64,000 nucleotides of DNA, from contig JALHRD010000008.1 of NCBI GenBank assembly GCA_022841625.1, positions 1 to 64,000 of the forward strand, given 5' to 3'. The first letter of the stretch is position 1. Every line of letters starts with the position of its first letter. Positions 16,340 to 25,580 of the stretch are shown here, in pieces. The stretch is from Xanthobacteraceae bacterium. GTDB lineage: Bacteria; Pseudomonadota; Alphaproteobacteria; Rhizobiales; Xanthobacteraceae. Made by a program: the position numbers and the translations under genes. The notes beneath the pieces were generated by a model. That model was not told the origin of the DNA, searched no databases, and worked only from the letters and a program-made list of their open reading frames with translations.

Positions 16340-18919
16340 TCACACCGTCGCCATGGTTTCCTTCACCTTGGCGACCAATTGCTTGAGCGTGAATGGCTTG
16401 GCCAGGAAGTTATAGTCGTCCTGATTGGGCAGGCTCTTCTGGAACGCGTCTTCGGCATAGCCCGACACAAAGATAATCTTGGTTTCGGGATTGATCTTGC
16501 GCAATTCCTTCAACAGCGTGGGCCCATCCATCTCCGGCATCACCACATCGGACACCACGAGATCGACCTTGCCGCCCGCGCGCGCGAGCAGGTCGAGCGC
16601 TTCGACGCCGTTGCCAGCCTCGATGACGGTATAGCCGCGCGACACCAGCCCGCGCGCATTGAGCGCGCGCAAGCCTTCCTCGTCTTCGACCAAGAGGATG
16701 ACGCCATGCCCGGTCAGGTCGGCGGCGGCGCGCATGGCGTCGCCCGCGGCCGACAGCGCGCCGGCCAGCGCCGGCGCCGTGGCCTCCGGCAGTTGCGGCG
16801 GCTGCACATCGTCGGCCGCCGGAATATAGCGTGGGATGAAGATGCGGAAGATGGTGCCTTTTCCAACTTCCGACTCGACATAGATAAAGCCGCCGGTCTG
16901 CTTGACGATGCCGTAAACCGTCGACAGCCCGAGCCCGGTGCCTTTGCCGACATCCTTGGTGGTGAAGAACGGATCGAAAATCTTGTTGAGGATCTCGGTC
17001 GGAATTCCGCTACCGGTGTCCTCGACCTCGACCAGCACATATTCGCCGACCGGCATGCCCTTGTATTGGAACGAGGCGCTTGCGGCGGCGCCGACATTGG
17101 CGGTGCGCAGCGTGAGCTTGCCGCCCTCCGCCATAGCGTCGCGCGCATTGACCACCAGGTTGACGATTACCTGTTCGAACTGCGCGAGGTCGGCCTTGAC
17201 CGGCCACAGTTCGCGCTGCGGCACGACATTGAGGCTGATCCGCTCGCCGATTAGCCGCCGCATCAGCATGGTCAGGTCGTAGACCACATCGCCGAGATCG
17301 ATGACCTGCGGACGCAGCGTCTGCTTGCGCGAGAACGCCAGCAGGTGGCGCACCATGGCGGCGGCGCGGTTGGCGTTCTGCCGGATCTGGATGATATCCT
17401 GGAACGACGGATCGGTCGGCTTGTGGGCATTCACCAGGAAGTCCGACGCCATCATGATCGCGCCGAGCACGTTATTGAAATCGTGCGCGATGCCGCCGGC
17501 GAGCTGGCCGACCAGTTCCATCTTCTGTTGCTGATTGAGCTGGTTTTGCAACACGCGCTGCTCGGTCGTATCCAGCGCATAGATGATGGCGGCTTCCTGA
17601 TCGCCGACCTCATCGACCGCGGTGACGTAAAGCCGCACAAAATGTTCGCCCGAACCGTCAAGCGTGGCGTCGACCGGATCGATCTCGCCCTGCTTATTCG
17701 CCGCGCGGCGGATCGCGGCCTCAAGCGCGGCGCGGTCGCGCTCGGCAACGACCGCCAGGATCGAACGGCCGCCGCTGCCCTCGCCCTTGCGCACCGAACC
17801 GAACAGCCGGGCGAACAGCGCGTTCGAGCGCACGATCGTGCCTTGCTTGTCGAGCGTCGCGATCGCCATCGGCGTATTTTGAAAGAACCGCATGAAGCGG
17901 ACTTCGGCGGCGCTCAGTCCATCGCGGTCGCCGGCACGGTTGATCACCAGGGTGCGCGACGCGCCCGGCGATCCATCGGCATCGAATGCGACCTTGTGAT
18001 AGAGCCGCGCCGGGATCGGCCGGCCACTCTTGCTCTTAAGATCGATGTCGAACAGCTCGGTCCTGACCTCGCCCGGCATGGCTGCCAGCGTGGTCACCAG
18101 CGCGCCGCCCTGCCCGGCGATGATGTCGCCAAGCTTCAAGCCGCCGGCACCGACTTCGGCGACATCCTGCTCCAGCCATTCGGCCAGCGTCGCATTGATA
18201 TAGGTGATGTTGCCGCCGGCATCGACCGAGAAAAAGCCGGCCGGCGCATGGTCGAGATAATCCACAGCGTGCCGCAATTCCTGAAAGACGTTCTCGTGCC
18301 GCTCGAGATCGCGGGTCACATCGGCGATCGACCAGACCGTCAGTTTCGCGGCCTGCTCGCTCTCGCCGAGCGGGCGCACGCGCATCCGCAGCCAGCGGCC
18401 GGCCTCGCCTTTGATGCCGTCGACGCGCACTTCCTCCTGCAGGCGACGCCCCTCGCGCGCCGCCTTGAGCAGCCGAAACACCGCCTCCGAAACGCCGGGA
18501 TCGCCGACAAAGGCCCGCTCGACCGGCCGGACATCGGCCACGCTCCGCGCGTCCATCAATTCGAGATAGGCTTGATTGGCATAGACCACCCGGCCGGCCG
18601 CATCGGTCAGGACGAGCGCGTCGCCGGCGCCGTCGACCAAAGCCTTGATCTGGGGCCCGACGGTATCCCTGCCGCCGACCCGCAACAGACCGGCCGCCAG
18701 CGCAAACAGCAGAAACACCCCGACCATCGCCAAGACCGCCAGAACGGCGAAAACATACGGTCCGGCCTGCTCCCGGCCGGCCAGCATTACGCCGCCGGCA
18801 GCCCCGACCAGCGCAGCCGCGACCAACAGCACAAGGCCGACGCTGCCGGCGCCCTGCCCATTCCGGGTGCGGTCGACCGCCGGCCGCTTACTCCCGCTGG
18901 ATCGCTGCTGCTGCATCAT
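16340..18919 (-). CDS. cckA: Hybrid sensor histidine kinase CckA
   Basis: The 859-residue protein has two N-terminal membrane helices (about 26-70), PAS-type sensor domains (about 85-330 and 340-455), a HisKA domain with the phospho-accepting His479 ([14 protein letters not shown]), a HATPase domain ([34 protein letters not shown]) and a C-terminal receiver with Asp791 ([10 protein letters not shown]). This is the CckA layout. CckA passes phosphate through ChpT to CtrA, the regulator of cell cycle and flagellar genes. CtrA-like boxes in the adjoining flagellar cluster fit this. It is on the same strand as flhB, about 100 bases downstream of it. Confidence 0.93.
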   Translation of the reverse strand: MMQQQRSSGSKRPAVDRTRNGQGAGSVGLVLLVAAALVGAAGGVMLAGREQAGPYVFAVLAVLAMVGVFLLFALAAGLLRVGGRDTVGPQIKALVDGAGDALVLTDAAGRVVYANQAYLELMDARSVADVRPVERAFVGDPGVSEAVFRLLKAAREGRRLQEEVRVDGIKGEAGRWLRMRVRPLGESEQAAKLTVWSIADVTRDLERHENVFQELRHAVDYLDHAPAGFFSVDAGGNITYINATLAEWLEQDVAEVGAGGLKLGDIIAGQGGALVTTLAAMPGEVRTELFDIDLKSKSGRPIPARLYHKVAFDADGSPGASRTLVINRAGDRDGLSAAEVRFMRFFQNTPMAIATLDKQGTIVRSNALFARLFGSVRKGEGSGGRSILAVVAERDRAALEAAIRRAANKQGEIDPVDATLDGSGEHFVRLYVTAVDEVGDQEAAIIYALDTTEQRVLQNQLNQQQKMELVGQLAGGIAHDFNNVLGAIMMASDFLVNAHKPTDPSFQDIIQIRQNANRAAAMVRHLLAFSRKQTLRPQVIDLGDVVYDLTMLMRRLIGERISLNVVPQRELWPVKADLAQFEQVIVNLVVNARDAMAEGGKLTLRTANVGAAASASFQYKGMPVGEYVLVEVEDTGSGIPTEILNKIFDPFFTTKDVGKGTGLGLSTVYGIVKQTGGFIYVESEVGKGTIFRIFIPRYIPAADDVQPPQLPEATAPALAGALSAAGDAMRAAADLTGHGVILLVEDEEGLRALNARGLVSRGYTVIEAGNGVEALDLLARAGGKVDLVVSDVVMPEMDGPTLLKELRKINPETKIIFVSGYAEDAFQKSLPNQDDYNFLAKPFTLKQLVAKVKETMATV

Positions 18920-19020
18920 GATGGTTGCGGTCTATCCGATTCCGCGCCCACCCCGAAGCACGTTGTGGGGTCGCGGTCACGCTCCCGAATCGGGGCCTTC
19001 CAGCACCGGATTCAAAGCCG

Positions 19021-20112
19021 TTACCGGGCGCCGGCGCCGCGCGCGCCGACGGCCGACCGATTAAGCCGCATGACGTAGCCAATCACCTCGGCCACCGCTT
19101 GATAATGCTCGGCTGGAATTTCGCCGTCGATCGCCACGCTGCTGTGCAGGGCCCGCGCCAGCGGTGGATTTTCCACCACCGGCACGCTGTTTTCGATCGC
19201 CACCTCGCGAATTTTGAGTGCAATCGCATCCACACCCTTGGCCACACAGAGCGGAGCGCTCATCCCGCGATCATATTTCAGGGCAACGGCGTAGTGGGTC
19301 GGGTTGGTGATGACGACGGTGGCCTGCGGCACTGACGCCATCATGCGCTTGCGCATACGGCCTTCGCGAATCTGGCGGATCTTGGCCTTCACATGCGGAT
19401 CGCCGTCGGTGTCTTTGAACTCCTGCTTGAGTTCCTGGAACGACATTTTCTGGCGCTCGAACCATTGCCGATACTGGAAGAAGAAATCTGCCGCCGCGAC
19501 GATCGCCATGATTGCCACCACTGCGCCGAGCAATTGCAGCGACAGGGCCTGGGTCATCGGCAGGATCGCCACCGCATCAAGTGTGACCAGCGATTCGAGC
19601 CGGGTGCGTTCCGGCCACAACAAGGCGGTCATGACCGCCCCGAGCAGCGCCAATTTGAGGACGCCTTTGACGAAATTCATCAGCGCCAGCTTTGAAAACA
19701 GGCGCTTGAAGCCGGCCATCGGTGAGATCTTCGAAAACTTTGGTTTGAGCAACTCGCCCGTCCACACCAGGCGATGCTGGATCATGTTGCCGGCAATCGC
19801 CGCCAGCATCAGCAGCAGCAGCGGAATGGCGACCGCCGCGATCACCTCGATACCGATGTTTCGCACGACCAAAAGAAAACCGCGCCCTTCGATCTGGAAT
19901 TGATAGGAATTCGCCAACAGGCCCCGCATCGTGGCGGCGAGGCCATGGCTCATGGAGCCCGCGAAAACCATCAACAGCAATGCGGCGGCGGCAAGCACAA
20001 ACCAGGTGTTGATCTCCTGGCTCTTGGCCACGTCGCCGCGCTTGAGCGCGTCTTCGAGGCGCTTCTGTGTCGGGTCTTCCGATTTATTATGATCGTCGCG
20101 TTCTTCGGCCAC
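19021..20112 (-). CDS. flhB: Flagellar export protein FlhB
   Basis: A 363-residue inner-membrane component of the flagellar type III export gate that switches substrate specificity. It has four membrane segments and the cytoplasmic autocleavage motif NPTH (VVITNPTHYAVAL), followed by the usual C-terminal domain (ALKIREVAIENSVPVVENPPLARALH). It starts 6 bases after the fliR stop and belongs to the operon flgB-flgC-fliE-fliQ-fliR-flhB. Confidence 0.96.
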   Translation of the reverse strand: MAEERDDHNKSEDPTQKRLEDALKRGDVAKSQEINTWFVLAAAALLLMVFAGSMSHGLAATMRGLLANSYQFQIEGRGFLLVVRNIGIEVIAAVAIPLLLLMLAAIAGNMIQHRLVWTGELLKPKFSKISPMAGFKRLFSKLALMNFVKGVLKLALLGAVMTALLWPERTRLESLVTLDAVAILPMTQALSLQLLGAVVAIMAIVAAADFFFQYRQWFERQKMSFQELKQEFKDTDGDPHVKAKIRQIREGRMRKRMMASVPQATVVITNPTHYAVALKYDRGMSAPLCVAKGVDAIALKIREVAIENSVPVVENPPLARALHSSVAIDGEIPAEHYQAVAEVIGYVMRLNRSAVGARGAGAR

Positions 20113-20118
20113 GCAACC

Positions 20119-20892
20119 TCACGCGTTGGGCGCAAGCTGGCGCAGTACGGTTTCCATCGCCCCGATGTACACCGTCATCAATGCGCCAAGCACCAGGAAC
20201 AGGATCAAAAGGCCCGCCATAATCGAAATCGGTATTCCGACAAAGAACACCTGCATCTGCGGCATCAGCCGCGACAGCACGCCAAGCCCAAGATTGAACA
20301 ACAGCCCAAACACCAAAAACGGCGCTGAGAGCTGAATGCCGATCTTGAACGCCAGCGCGATGGTCTGCGTGGTCAGCGCGGCGACATCGCCAATCAGCGG
20401 CATCTCGCCGGGCCGGAATAGCGAATAACTGTCGTGCAGCGCGGCAATTACCAGATGATGCAAATCGGCCGCGAAGATCAGCGTGACGCCGAGAATGGTC
20501 AGGAAGTTGGCGACCAGCACGCCCTGCTGGCCGCCCTGGGTCGGATCGACGGCGGTCACGAAGCCGAGCCCCAATTGCTGCGCGATCACGAATCCGGCGA
20601 CCTGCAACGCCGATACCATCAAGCGCGCGGTGAGCCCCAACACCAGACCAATGAAGATTTCCTGTCCCAGCAATATCAGCACCGGCCCGAAACTGCCGAG
20701 ATCAACCACATAGGCGGCGCGATGCAACGGCAATAGCACCGCCGTCAGTACCAACGCCATCGTTAGACGCACGCGGCGCGGCACGTTCATCTCGCCAAGG
20801 CCCGGCAGTAGCATGACCATGGTGCCGATGCGCGCGAACACCAGGATGAAGGTCGCGCCGTAGGCCGGCAGAAAGGAAATGTCGATCTTCAT
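20119..20892 (-). CDS. fliR: Flagellar export protein FliR
   Basis: A 257-residue polytopic membrane protein of the export gate. Typical segments are FARIGTMVMLLPGLGEMNVPRRVRL near the N-terminus, and FIIAQQLGLGF-like and VLSRLMPQMQVFFVGIPI later. The length is standard for the family. It lies between fliQ and flhB in one operon. Confidence 0.95.
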   Translation of the reverse strand: MKIDISFLPAYGATFILVFARIGTMVMLLPGLGEMNVPRRVRLTMALVLTAVLLPLHRAAYVVDLGSFGPVLILLGQEIFIGLVLGLTARLMVSALQVAGFVIAQQLGLGFVTAVDPTQGGQQGVLVANFLTILGVTLIFAADLHHLVIAALHDSYSLFRPGEMPLIGDVAALTTQTIALAFKIGIQLSAPFLVFGLLFNLGLGVLSRLMPQMQVFFVGIPISIMAGLLILFLVLGALMTVYIGAMETVLRQLAPNA

Positions 20893-20919
20893 GAAGCGGC
20901 CACCCGGAACCGCGCTCTT

Positions 20920-21186
20920 TCAACCGGAGGCCACGATACGCGCGGCGATACGCGCCACATGCCCCTGCAATTGGTCGGCCATGAACGGGAGCGCGATCAG
21001 CATCGCGACAAAGATCGCAAGAATCTTCGGCACAAATACCAGCGTCATTTCTTGAATCTGGGTGAGCGCCTGAAACAGCGAAATAATAACGCCAACGACG
21101 AGCCCGATCAGCATCAGTGGGCTTGCCACAAACACCAGCGTCAGGATCGCGTCGCGCGCCACGTCAAGAACTTCTGCGCCGGACAT
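20920..21186 (-). CDS. fliQ: Flagellar export protein FliQ
   Basis: An 88-residue membrane protein with two hydrophobic hairpins (LTLVFVASPLMLIGLVVGVI and FVPKILAIFVAMLIALPFM), the standard FliQ form. It is part of the export gate with FliP and FliR. The start MSGAEVLDVARDAI is typical. It precedes fliR by 27 bases. Confidence 0.95.
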   Translation of the reverse strand: MSGAEVLDVARDAILTLVFVASPLMLIGLVVGVIISLFQALTQIQEMTLVFVPKILAIFVAMLIALPFMADQLQGHVARIAARIVASG

Positions 21187-21233
21187 AATCGCCGTCTCCT
21201 TCTCAACTCTTAATCGTTTCGCGGAAGGATGAA

Positions 21234-21551
21234 CTAGATCGGCATACGCATGATTTCTTCATAGGCCGCGATCACACGATCGCGCACCGCGACCATCGCC
21301 TCGACCGCGACCTCGGTTTCGGCCACCGCCGTGACCACATCGACGACATTGGCCTTGCCAGCGGCCATGGCATGGGCCTGCGTGTCTGCCTTGCGGCCTG
21401 AGTCGACGACATTGCCGACAGCGCTGCGCAACAATTCGCCAAAACTTGGCCCGCCGTTGGCCTCCCCGACCGCCCGCCCGAGATTGGTGGAAGGATTGGC
21501 GAGACGGGCGAGGCTGGCATAAGCACCGGCAGCGGCAGAAGGCGACGTCAT
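21234..21551 (-). CDS. fliE: Flagellar hook-basal body protein FliE
   Basis: A 105-residue rod/MS-ring adaptor. The C-terminal part (VAETEVAVEAMVAVRDRVIAAYEEIMRMPI) is the FliE signature. The gene starts 14 bases after flgC and precedes fliQ. Confidence 0.93.
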   Translation of the reverse strand: MTSPSAAAGAYASLARLANPSTNLGRAVGEANGGPSFGELLRSAVGNVVDSGRKADTQAHAMAAGKANVVDVVTAVAETEVAVEAMVAVRDRVIAAYEEIMRMPI

Positions 21552-21565
21552 GGTTTAGGCCCCTG

Positions 21566-21976
21566 TTAAATTCTGAGAATTTCAAGCGTGCGTTGGATCA
21601 TCCGGCGGGTTGCGCCGATGACGTTGATATTGGCCTCGTAAGAACGCTGGGCCTCGCGCATATCGGTCATCTCGATCATCGAGTTCACGTTCGGATATCG
21701 GACATTGCCGTTGGCATCGGCGGACGGGTGCCCCGGTTCGTGCTTGGTCTTAAACGCCGATGGATCGGAGCGCACCGGCCCCACCGCCACCACCCTAGCG
21801 TCGAGCGCGCGATCGATTTCGGAGCGGAATGTTGGAATCTTGCGGCGATAGGGATCGCCGCCTGGCGTCTGCGCGGTCGAATCGGCATTGGCGATATTTT
21901 CGGAGATGACCCGCATGCGGCCGGCCTGGGCGCGCAGCCCGGATGCCGCGATCGAAATCGATTTCAGGAAGTCCAT
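21566..21976 (-). CDS. flgC: Flagellar proximal rod protein FlgC
   Basis: A 136-residue rod protein with the N-terminal bb-rod helix (SISIAASGLRAQAGRMRVISENIANADST) and the C-terminal YPNVNSMIEMTDMREAQRSYEANINVI segment. Both are conserved for assembly into the axial rod. It is the second gene of the flgB operon. Confidence 0.95.
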   Translation of the reverse strand: MDFLKSISIAASGLRAQAGRMRVISENIANADSTAQTPGGDPYRRKIPTFRSEIDRALDARVVAVGPVRSDPSAFKTKHEPGHPSADANGNVRYPNVNSMIEMTDMREAQRSYEANINVIGATRRMIQRTLEILRI

Positions 21977-22004
21977 GATTGCCCTCGCCTGCTGTCAGGC
22001 CACA

Positions 22005-22400
22005 TCAGCGGCGGCCAATTGCGGTCTTCAGCATTCCTAGTCCGCGCGAATACAGGGACGTGGCGGCCTGATAATCCATCTGATTGTTCGCGACCTTCAT
22101 CATTTCGTCCTCAAGGACGACGGCATTGCCGGACGGCCGCGACTCAAAGCCGCCGTTGCGGCTGAGCTGGAACTGCGCGCCGCCTGCGGCCCCGGCAAGA
22201 TGCGCCGGGCTGGTCCGCGTCAATGTGAGTGCGGCCCCAACCGGCCGGCTGCGATCGAATTGCGGCGGCGCCAGATCTCGCGCCTGGAATCGGGGGGTAT
22301 CGGCATTCGCCACGTTCTCGGCCAGGACGCGCTGGCGCTCCTGGTGCCACTGCATTCGGGTCCGAAGCATTGAAAACAGCGGAATATTCGATATTGCCAC
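22005..22400 (-). CDS. flgB: Flagellar proximal rod protein FlgB
   Basis: A 131-residue rod protein with FSMLRTRMQWHQERQRVLAENVANADTP near its start and the C-terminal MDYQAATSLYSRGLGMLKTAIG. It is the first gene of the minus-strand operon ending in flhB. A CtrA-like box lies upstream of its start, in the divergent region shared with fliO. Confidence 0.95.
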   Translation of the reverse strand: MAISNIPLFSMLRTRMQWHQERQRVLAENVANADTPRFQARDLAPPQFDRSRPVGAALTLTRTSPAHLAGAAGGAQFQLSRNGGFESRPSGNAVVLEDEMMKVANNQMDYQAATSLYSRGLGMLKTAIGRR

Positions 22401-22467
22401 GGTCGGCCTCGTCCGCGTTCCGGCTCCCCCAATGGCAGCCGCTAGGCAGACTTTGCCGGGCTTATGG

Positions 22468-22482
22468 TTAACGCCCCGTTAA
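22468..22482. promoter_or_regulatory. CtrA-like box between flgB and fliO
   Basis: A TTAA-N7-TTAA arrangement (TTAACGCCCCGTTAA) matches the CtrA full-site consensus. It is 68 bases upstream of flgB and 181 bases upstream of fliO, in the divergent intergenic region. Confidence 0.6.
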
Positions 22483-22569
22483 GGTGCTATTGGGGACCGC
22501 CTTCAATCCGCCGCTTAACGGGGAAATGCTGTGTTGTGGCGGGCAGGCAGGCGGATTCGGTATTCTGTG

Positions 22570-22584
22570 TTAAGCTTTTGTTAG
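22570..22584. promoter_or_regulatory. Second CtrA-like box upstream of fliO
   Basis: TTAAGCTTTTGTTAG matches TTAA-N7-TTAA at all but one base. It lies about 80 bases before the fliO start and could serve fliO-fliP. Confidence 0.45.
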
Positions 22585-22662
22585 TGTTGGAGGCGGCAAA
22601 TATTGCCGCCCGCGTTAACCAATCGGTTGCGTCGCCAGTCCGATGGCGCGCAGGGGGGTTTG

Positions 22663-23688
22663 ATGGATTTCCTATTTGGCGCAGACATGCCGCTGGCAGT
22701 GCGATTTATCATCGCATTTATCATCGTGCTTGCTCTGATCGTCGGGACAGCCTTTTTGGTGCGCCGATTCGGCGGTGAGCGCCTAGGGGCTTCATTGGCG
22801 CGCGGCCGCCAACCGCGGCTGGCCGTGATCGACGCCACCGCCGTTGACGGCCGTCGTCGCCTGATCCTGATTCGCCGCGACAATGTCGAGCATCTCCTAA
22901 TGATCGGCGGCCCCAGCGATGTCGTGGTCGAAGCCAATATCGTACGGGCCACGGCTTCCGGACGCGATGCGCCAGGCCAACGGCCGCAAGCCGACCAGCC
23001 GGCGCGCGCCGCCGCAATGACAGATGTCAACATGTGGCCGTTGCAACCGGAGAACATCGCCCCGCCGCGCCCGACGCGACAGCCGGCCGCGCCTGCGGCG
23101 GATGAGCCGGTCGCATGGCCCGCCGAGCCGGAGCCACCGGCGCCGCAGCGTCGCGTCGAAACGCGCGCCGAACCACACCCCGCCGATCAACTGGCCGGAC
23201 TGGCCGCCGAATTGGCGCGGGCTGAAAGCGAGGCGCCAAAATCGCGCCCCCAACGCGAGCGCGCCGCGACGCGGACGCGTGGGCAGCAGCAGTCCGAACG
23301 ACAGCAGCCAGAACGACAGCAATCGGAGCGTTCATCGGAACGGGCGCGGGCGCCCGCACCGCCCGCCGCCGCGGACGACGACCTGCAATTCGCAGGCAAT
23401 GGCCCCGACCAAAACCTTGCCGAAATGGCGCAGCGGCTTGAGGCGGCGCTGCGCCGGCCGCGCGGCGGTGAGGCCCCTGACGCACCGTCCCGCGCAGCCG
23501 CGCCGGATACGATCCCGGAACCTGCGCATGTTCCAATGACCGCCGAACCGCCGCCGCGCCAGAATGCACCGGCCGCGACAGCGCAATCGGCGCGCGGCGG
23601 CGCTAAAGCGCCGCCGCAGCGATCCGTCTATGACAGCCTCGAACAGGAGATGGCGAGCTTGCTCGGCCGCCCGAACAGCAAGAATTGA
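22663..23688 (+). CDS. fliO: FliO-like flagellar biosynthesis protein with a long disordered tail
   Basis: A 341-residue protein. Residues about 10-30 form one membrane helix (FIIAFIIVLALIVGTAFLV), followed by a FliO cytoplasmic domain (LAVIDATAVDGRRRLILIRRDNVEHLLMIGG). FliO helps FliP assemble into the export gate. The remaining 230 residues are rich in Pro, Arg, Gln and Glu, and much longer than in enteric FliO. The start at 22663 follows a GGGGGG site. The stop overlaps the fliP start. Confidence 0.87.
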   Translation: MDFLFGADMPLAVRFIIAFIIVLALIVGTAFLVRRFGGERLGASLARGRQPRLAVIDATAVDGRRRLILIRRDNVEHLLMIGGPSDVVVEANIVRATASGRDAPGQRPQADQPARAAAMTDVNMWPLQPENIAPPRPTRQPAAPAADEPVAWPAEPEPPAPQRRVETRAEPHPADQLAGLAAELARAESEAPKSRPQRERAATRTRGQQQSERQQPERQQSERSSERARAPAPPAAADDDLQFAGNGPDQNLAEMAQRLEAALRRPRGGEAPDAPSRAAAPDTIPEPAHVPMTAEPPPRQNAPAATAQSARGGAKAPPQRSVYDSLEQEMASLLGRPNSKN

Positions 23689-24446
23689 GAACATCAAAGA
23701 TCGATCGCTGCGTCCGTCTGGCGACGGTGGCGATCGGTGTAGGAACGCCCCTTGCTGCGGCACTGTCTCCAGCCGGCGCGCAGGATATCAGCATCAATTT
23801 TGGTCAAGGCGCCGGGCTCACGGAGCGCGTCGTCCAACTGATCGCGTTCATCACGGTGCTATCGCTGGCGCCGTCGATCCTGATCATGATGACCTCGTTC
23901 ACGCGCATCGTCGTGGTGCTATCGCTGCTGCGCACCGCGCTCGGCACCGCCACCGCGCCGCCGAACGCCGTGATCGTCGCGCTTGCATTGTTCCTGACCG
24001 CGTTCGTGATGGGGCCAGCGCTGCAAAGCTCCTATGACAACGGCATTCGCCCGCTGATCAATAACGAGATCGGTGTCGAGCAGGCGTTTGAGCGCGCGTC
24101 CGCACCGCTCAAGGTCTTTATGCAGAAGAATGTGCGCGAAAAGGATCTGGCTCTGTTCAGCGATCTCTCGCGCGAACCGCCTCCCGCTACGCCGGAAGAA
24201 ATGTCGCTGCGCATCCTGATCCCGGCCTTCATGATTTCCGAATTGAAGCGCGCTTTCGAAATCGGCTTCCTGCTGTTCTTGCCGTTCCTGATCATCGACC
24301 TTGTGGTGGCTTCGGTGCTGATGTCGATGGGCATGATGATGCTGCCGCCGGTGGTGGTTTCGCTGCCGTTCAAACTGATCTTCTTCGTTCTGGTCGACGG
24401 CTGGTCGCTGGTGGCCGGCAGCCTGGTGCAGAGCTACGGATTGTAG
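23685..24446 (+). CDS. fliP: Flagellar export protein FliP
   Basis: A 253-residue export-gate protein with a cleavable signal peptide and four membrane helices. Diagnostic segments are LAPSILIMMTSFTRIVVVLS, then ALFLTAFVMGP, and LIPAFMISELKRAFEIGFLLFLPFLIIDLVVAS. The first codon appears to be TTG at 23685, overlapping the fliO TGA, which suggests coupled translation. Convergent with the receptor gene at 24536. Confidence 0.95.
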   Translation: MRTSKIDRCVRLATVAIGVGTPLAAALSPAGAQDISINFGQGAGLTERVVQLIAFITVLSLAPSILIMMTSFTRIVVVLSLLRTALGTATAPPNAVIVALALFLTAFVMGPALQSSYDNGIRPLINNEIGVEQAFERASAPLKVFMQKNVREKDLALFSDLSREPPPATPEEMSLRILIPAFMISELKRAFEIGFLLFLPFLIIDLVVASVLMSMGMMMLPPVVVSLPFKLIFFVLVDGWSLVAGSLVQSYGL

Positions 24447-24535
24447 CGAGGCTCGGACCATAGCGACGCCGGCAACGACCGCGCAAAGCGACCGCCGCCT
24501 TGACGCTCGCGTTAGCGCACGCCTTAACGCGCGCC

Positions 24536-25549
24536 TTAGCGATCTTGGGCGACCGCCTTCTGCAGGCGCTGGGCGGTCTCCTCCGACGCCGATGTGATCA
24601 TCGCGATCACCTTATCGACCTCGGCGCCGGTGACCGGATCAACGTCGAGCTTGGCCTTCTGGCCGTCGGCGAGAAATTGCCGGTCATTCGCCAGCGCCGC
24701 GAACGCCGCCCGCAAGGCCGCGATCCGGTCCGCCGGCACGCCGGGCGGCGCCAGCACCGGTCGCGCCACCGTCTTTTGAGTGAGATACAATTCCATGACG
24801 GCGCGGTCGGCGGCGTTCTTGACGAAGTCGAGCGCGAATGGGACATGCGCGAATTCAGGGTCCGGTCGCAGCGCTATGTGCAGCAGGAGATTGATCTTCT
24901 TTTCGGGCAGCCAGGTCGGACGCGCCGCCTTAAGACTCGACACCGACCAATCACCGACCGCCTCGACTTCACCACGCTCCATCGCCAACACGATTTCGGT
25001 CAAGCCCGGATAGCCCATCACCAGTTTGAACTTGGTTCCGATCAGCGCATTGAGCAGCCGTGGCGTAATCTCCGGATCGATGCCCGCGGTAGCGCCGGTG
25101 ATGACCTCCGTGGTGAACAATTGCTGCGCGGTCTTGACCGGCGCATCGGCGCGCGACACCGACAGCGCCACCTCGCGGTTGATGCTGCCGATCCAATTGA
25201 ATTGACCGAGATCGAACCGGACCGATGCCGGATTCCAGTTCTTGATCAACAACATGCCGCGCTGAACCAAGGCGATGGCCGAACCGTCCTTGGGCGCGAT
25301 ATTGAACATGTGGTTAGTCGCGGCGAGGCTGCCGGCGGCCGGCATGTTCTGCACCACAATGGTCGGATGGCCCGGGATGTGTCGGCCGAGATGGCGCGCC
25401 ACCAGCCGCGCCTGGGTGTCATAGCCGCCGCCCGGCGTCGAGCCGACAATCATGATGATTTGCCGGCCGGCATAAAACTCCGCGACCGACTGCGCCGCCG
25501 CTGGCACGCCGGAAAGCGCGACCGCGGCCATGGCAACGACCAACCGCAT
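24536..25549 (-). CDS. Bug-type periplasmic solute receptor
   Basis: A 337-residue receptor with a signal peptide (MRLVVAMAAVALSGVPAAAQ) and the Bug fold signatures VAEFYAGRQIIMIVGSTPGGGYD and VVQNMPAAGSLAATNHMFNIAPKDG. It is closest in layout to the receptor at 7906-8949. The start at 25549 lies 32 bases after the MetE-like gene stop, so the two genes probably form one unit. It interrupts the flagellar genes. Ligand unknown. Confidence 0.87.
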   Translation of the reverse strand: MRLVVAMAAVALSGVPAAAQSVAEFYAGRQIIMIVGSTPGGGYDTQARLVARHLGRHIPGHPTIVVQNMPAAGSLAATNHMFNIAPKDGSAIALVQRGMLLIKNWNPASVRFDLGQFNWIGSINREVALSVSRADAPVKTAQQLFTTEVITGATAGIDPEITPRLLNALIGTKFKLVMGYPGLTEIVLAMERGEVEAVGDWSVSSLKAARPTWLPEKKINLLLHIALRPDPEFAHVPFALDFVKNAADRAVMELYLTQKTVARPVLAPPGVPADRIAALRAAFAALANDRQFLADGQKAKLDVDPVTGAEVDKVIAMITSASEETAQRLQKAVAQDR

Positions 25550-25580
25550 TACCGACACTCCTGTGTTCCCATGAGACCGC

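Noticed and set aside
17345-19078. 577-codon plus-strand frame opposite cckA
   Set aside because: Composition is His/Arg/Asp-rich, typical of antisense frames to a high-GC gene, while cckA shows complete domains.
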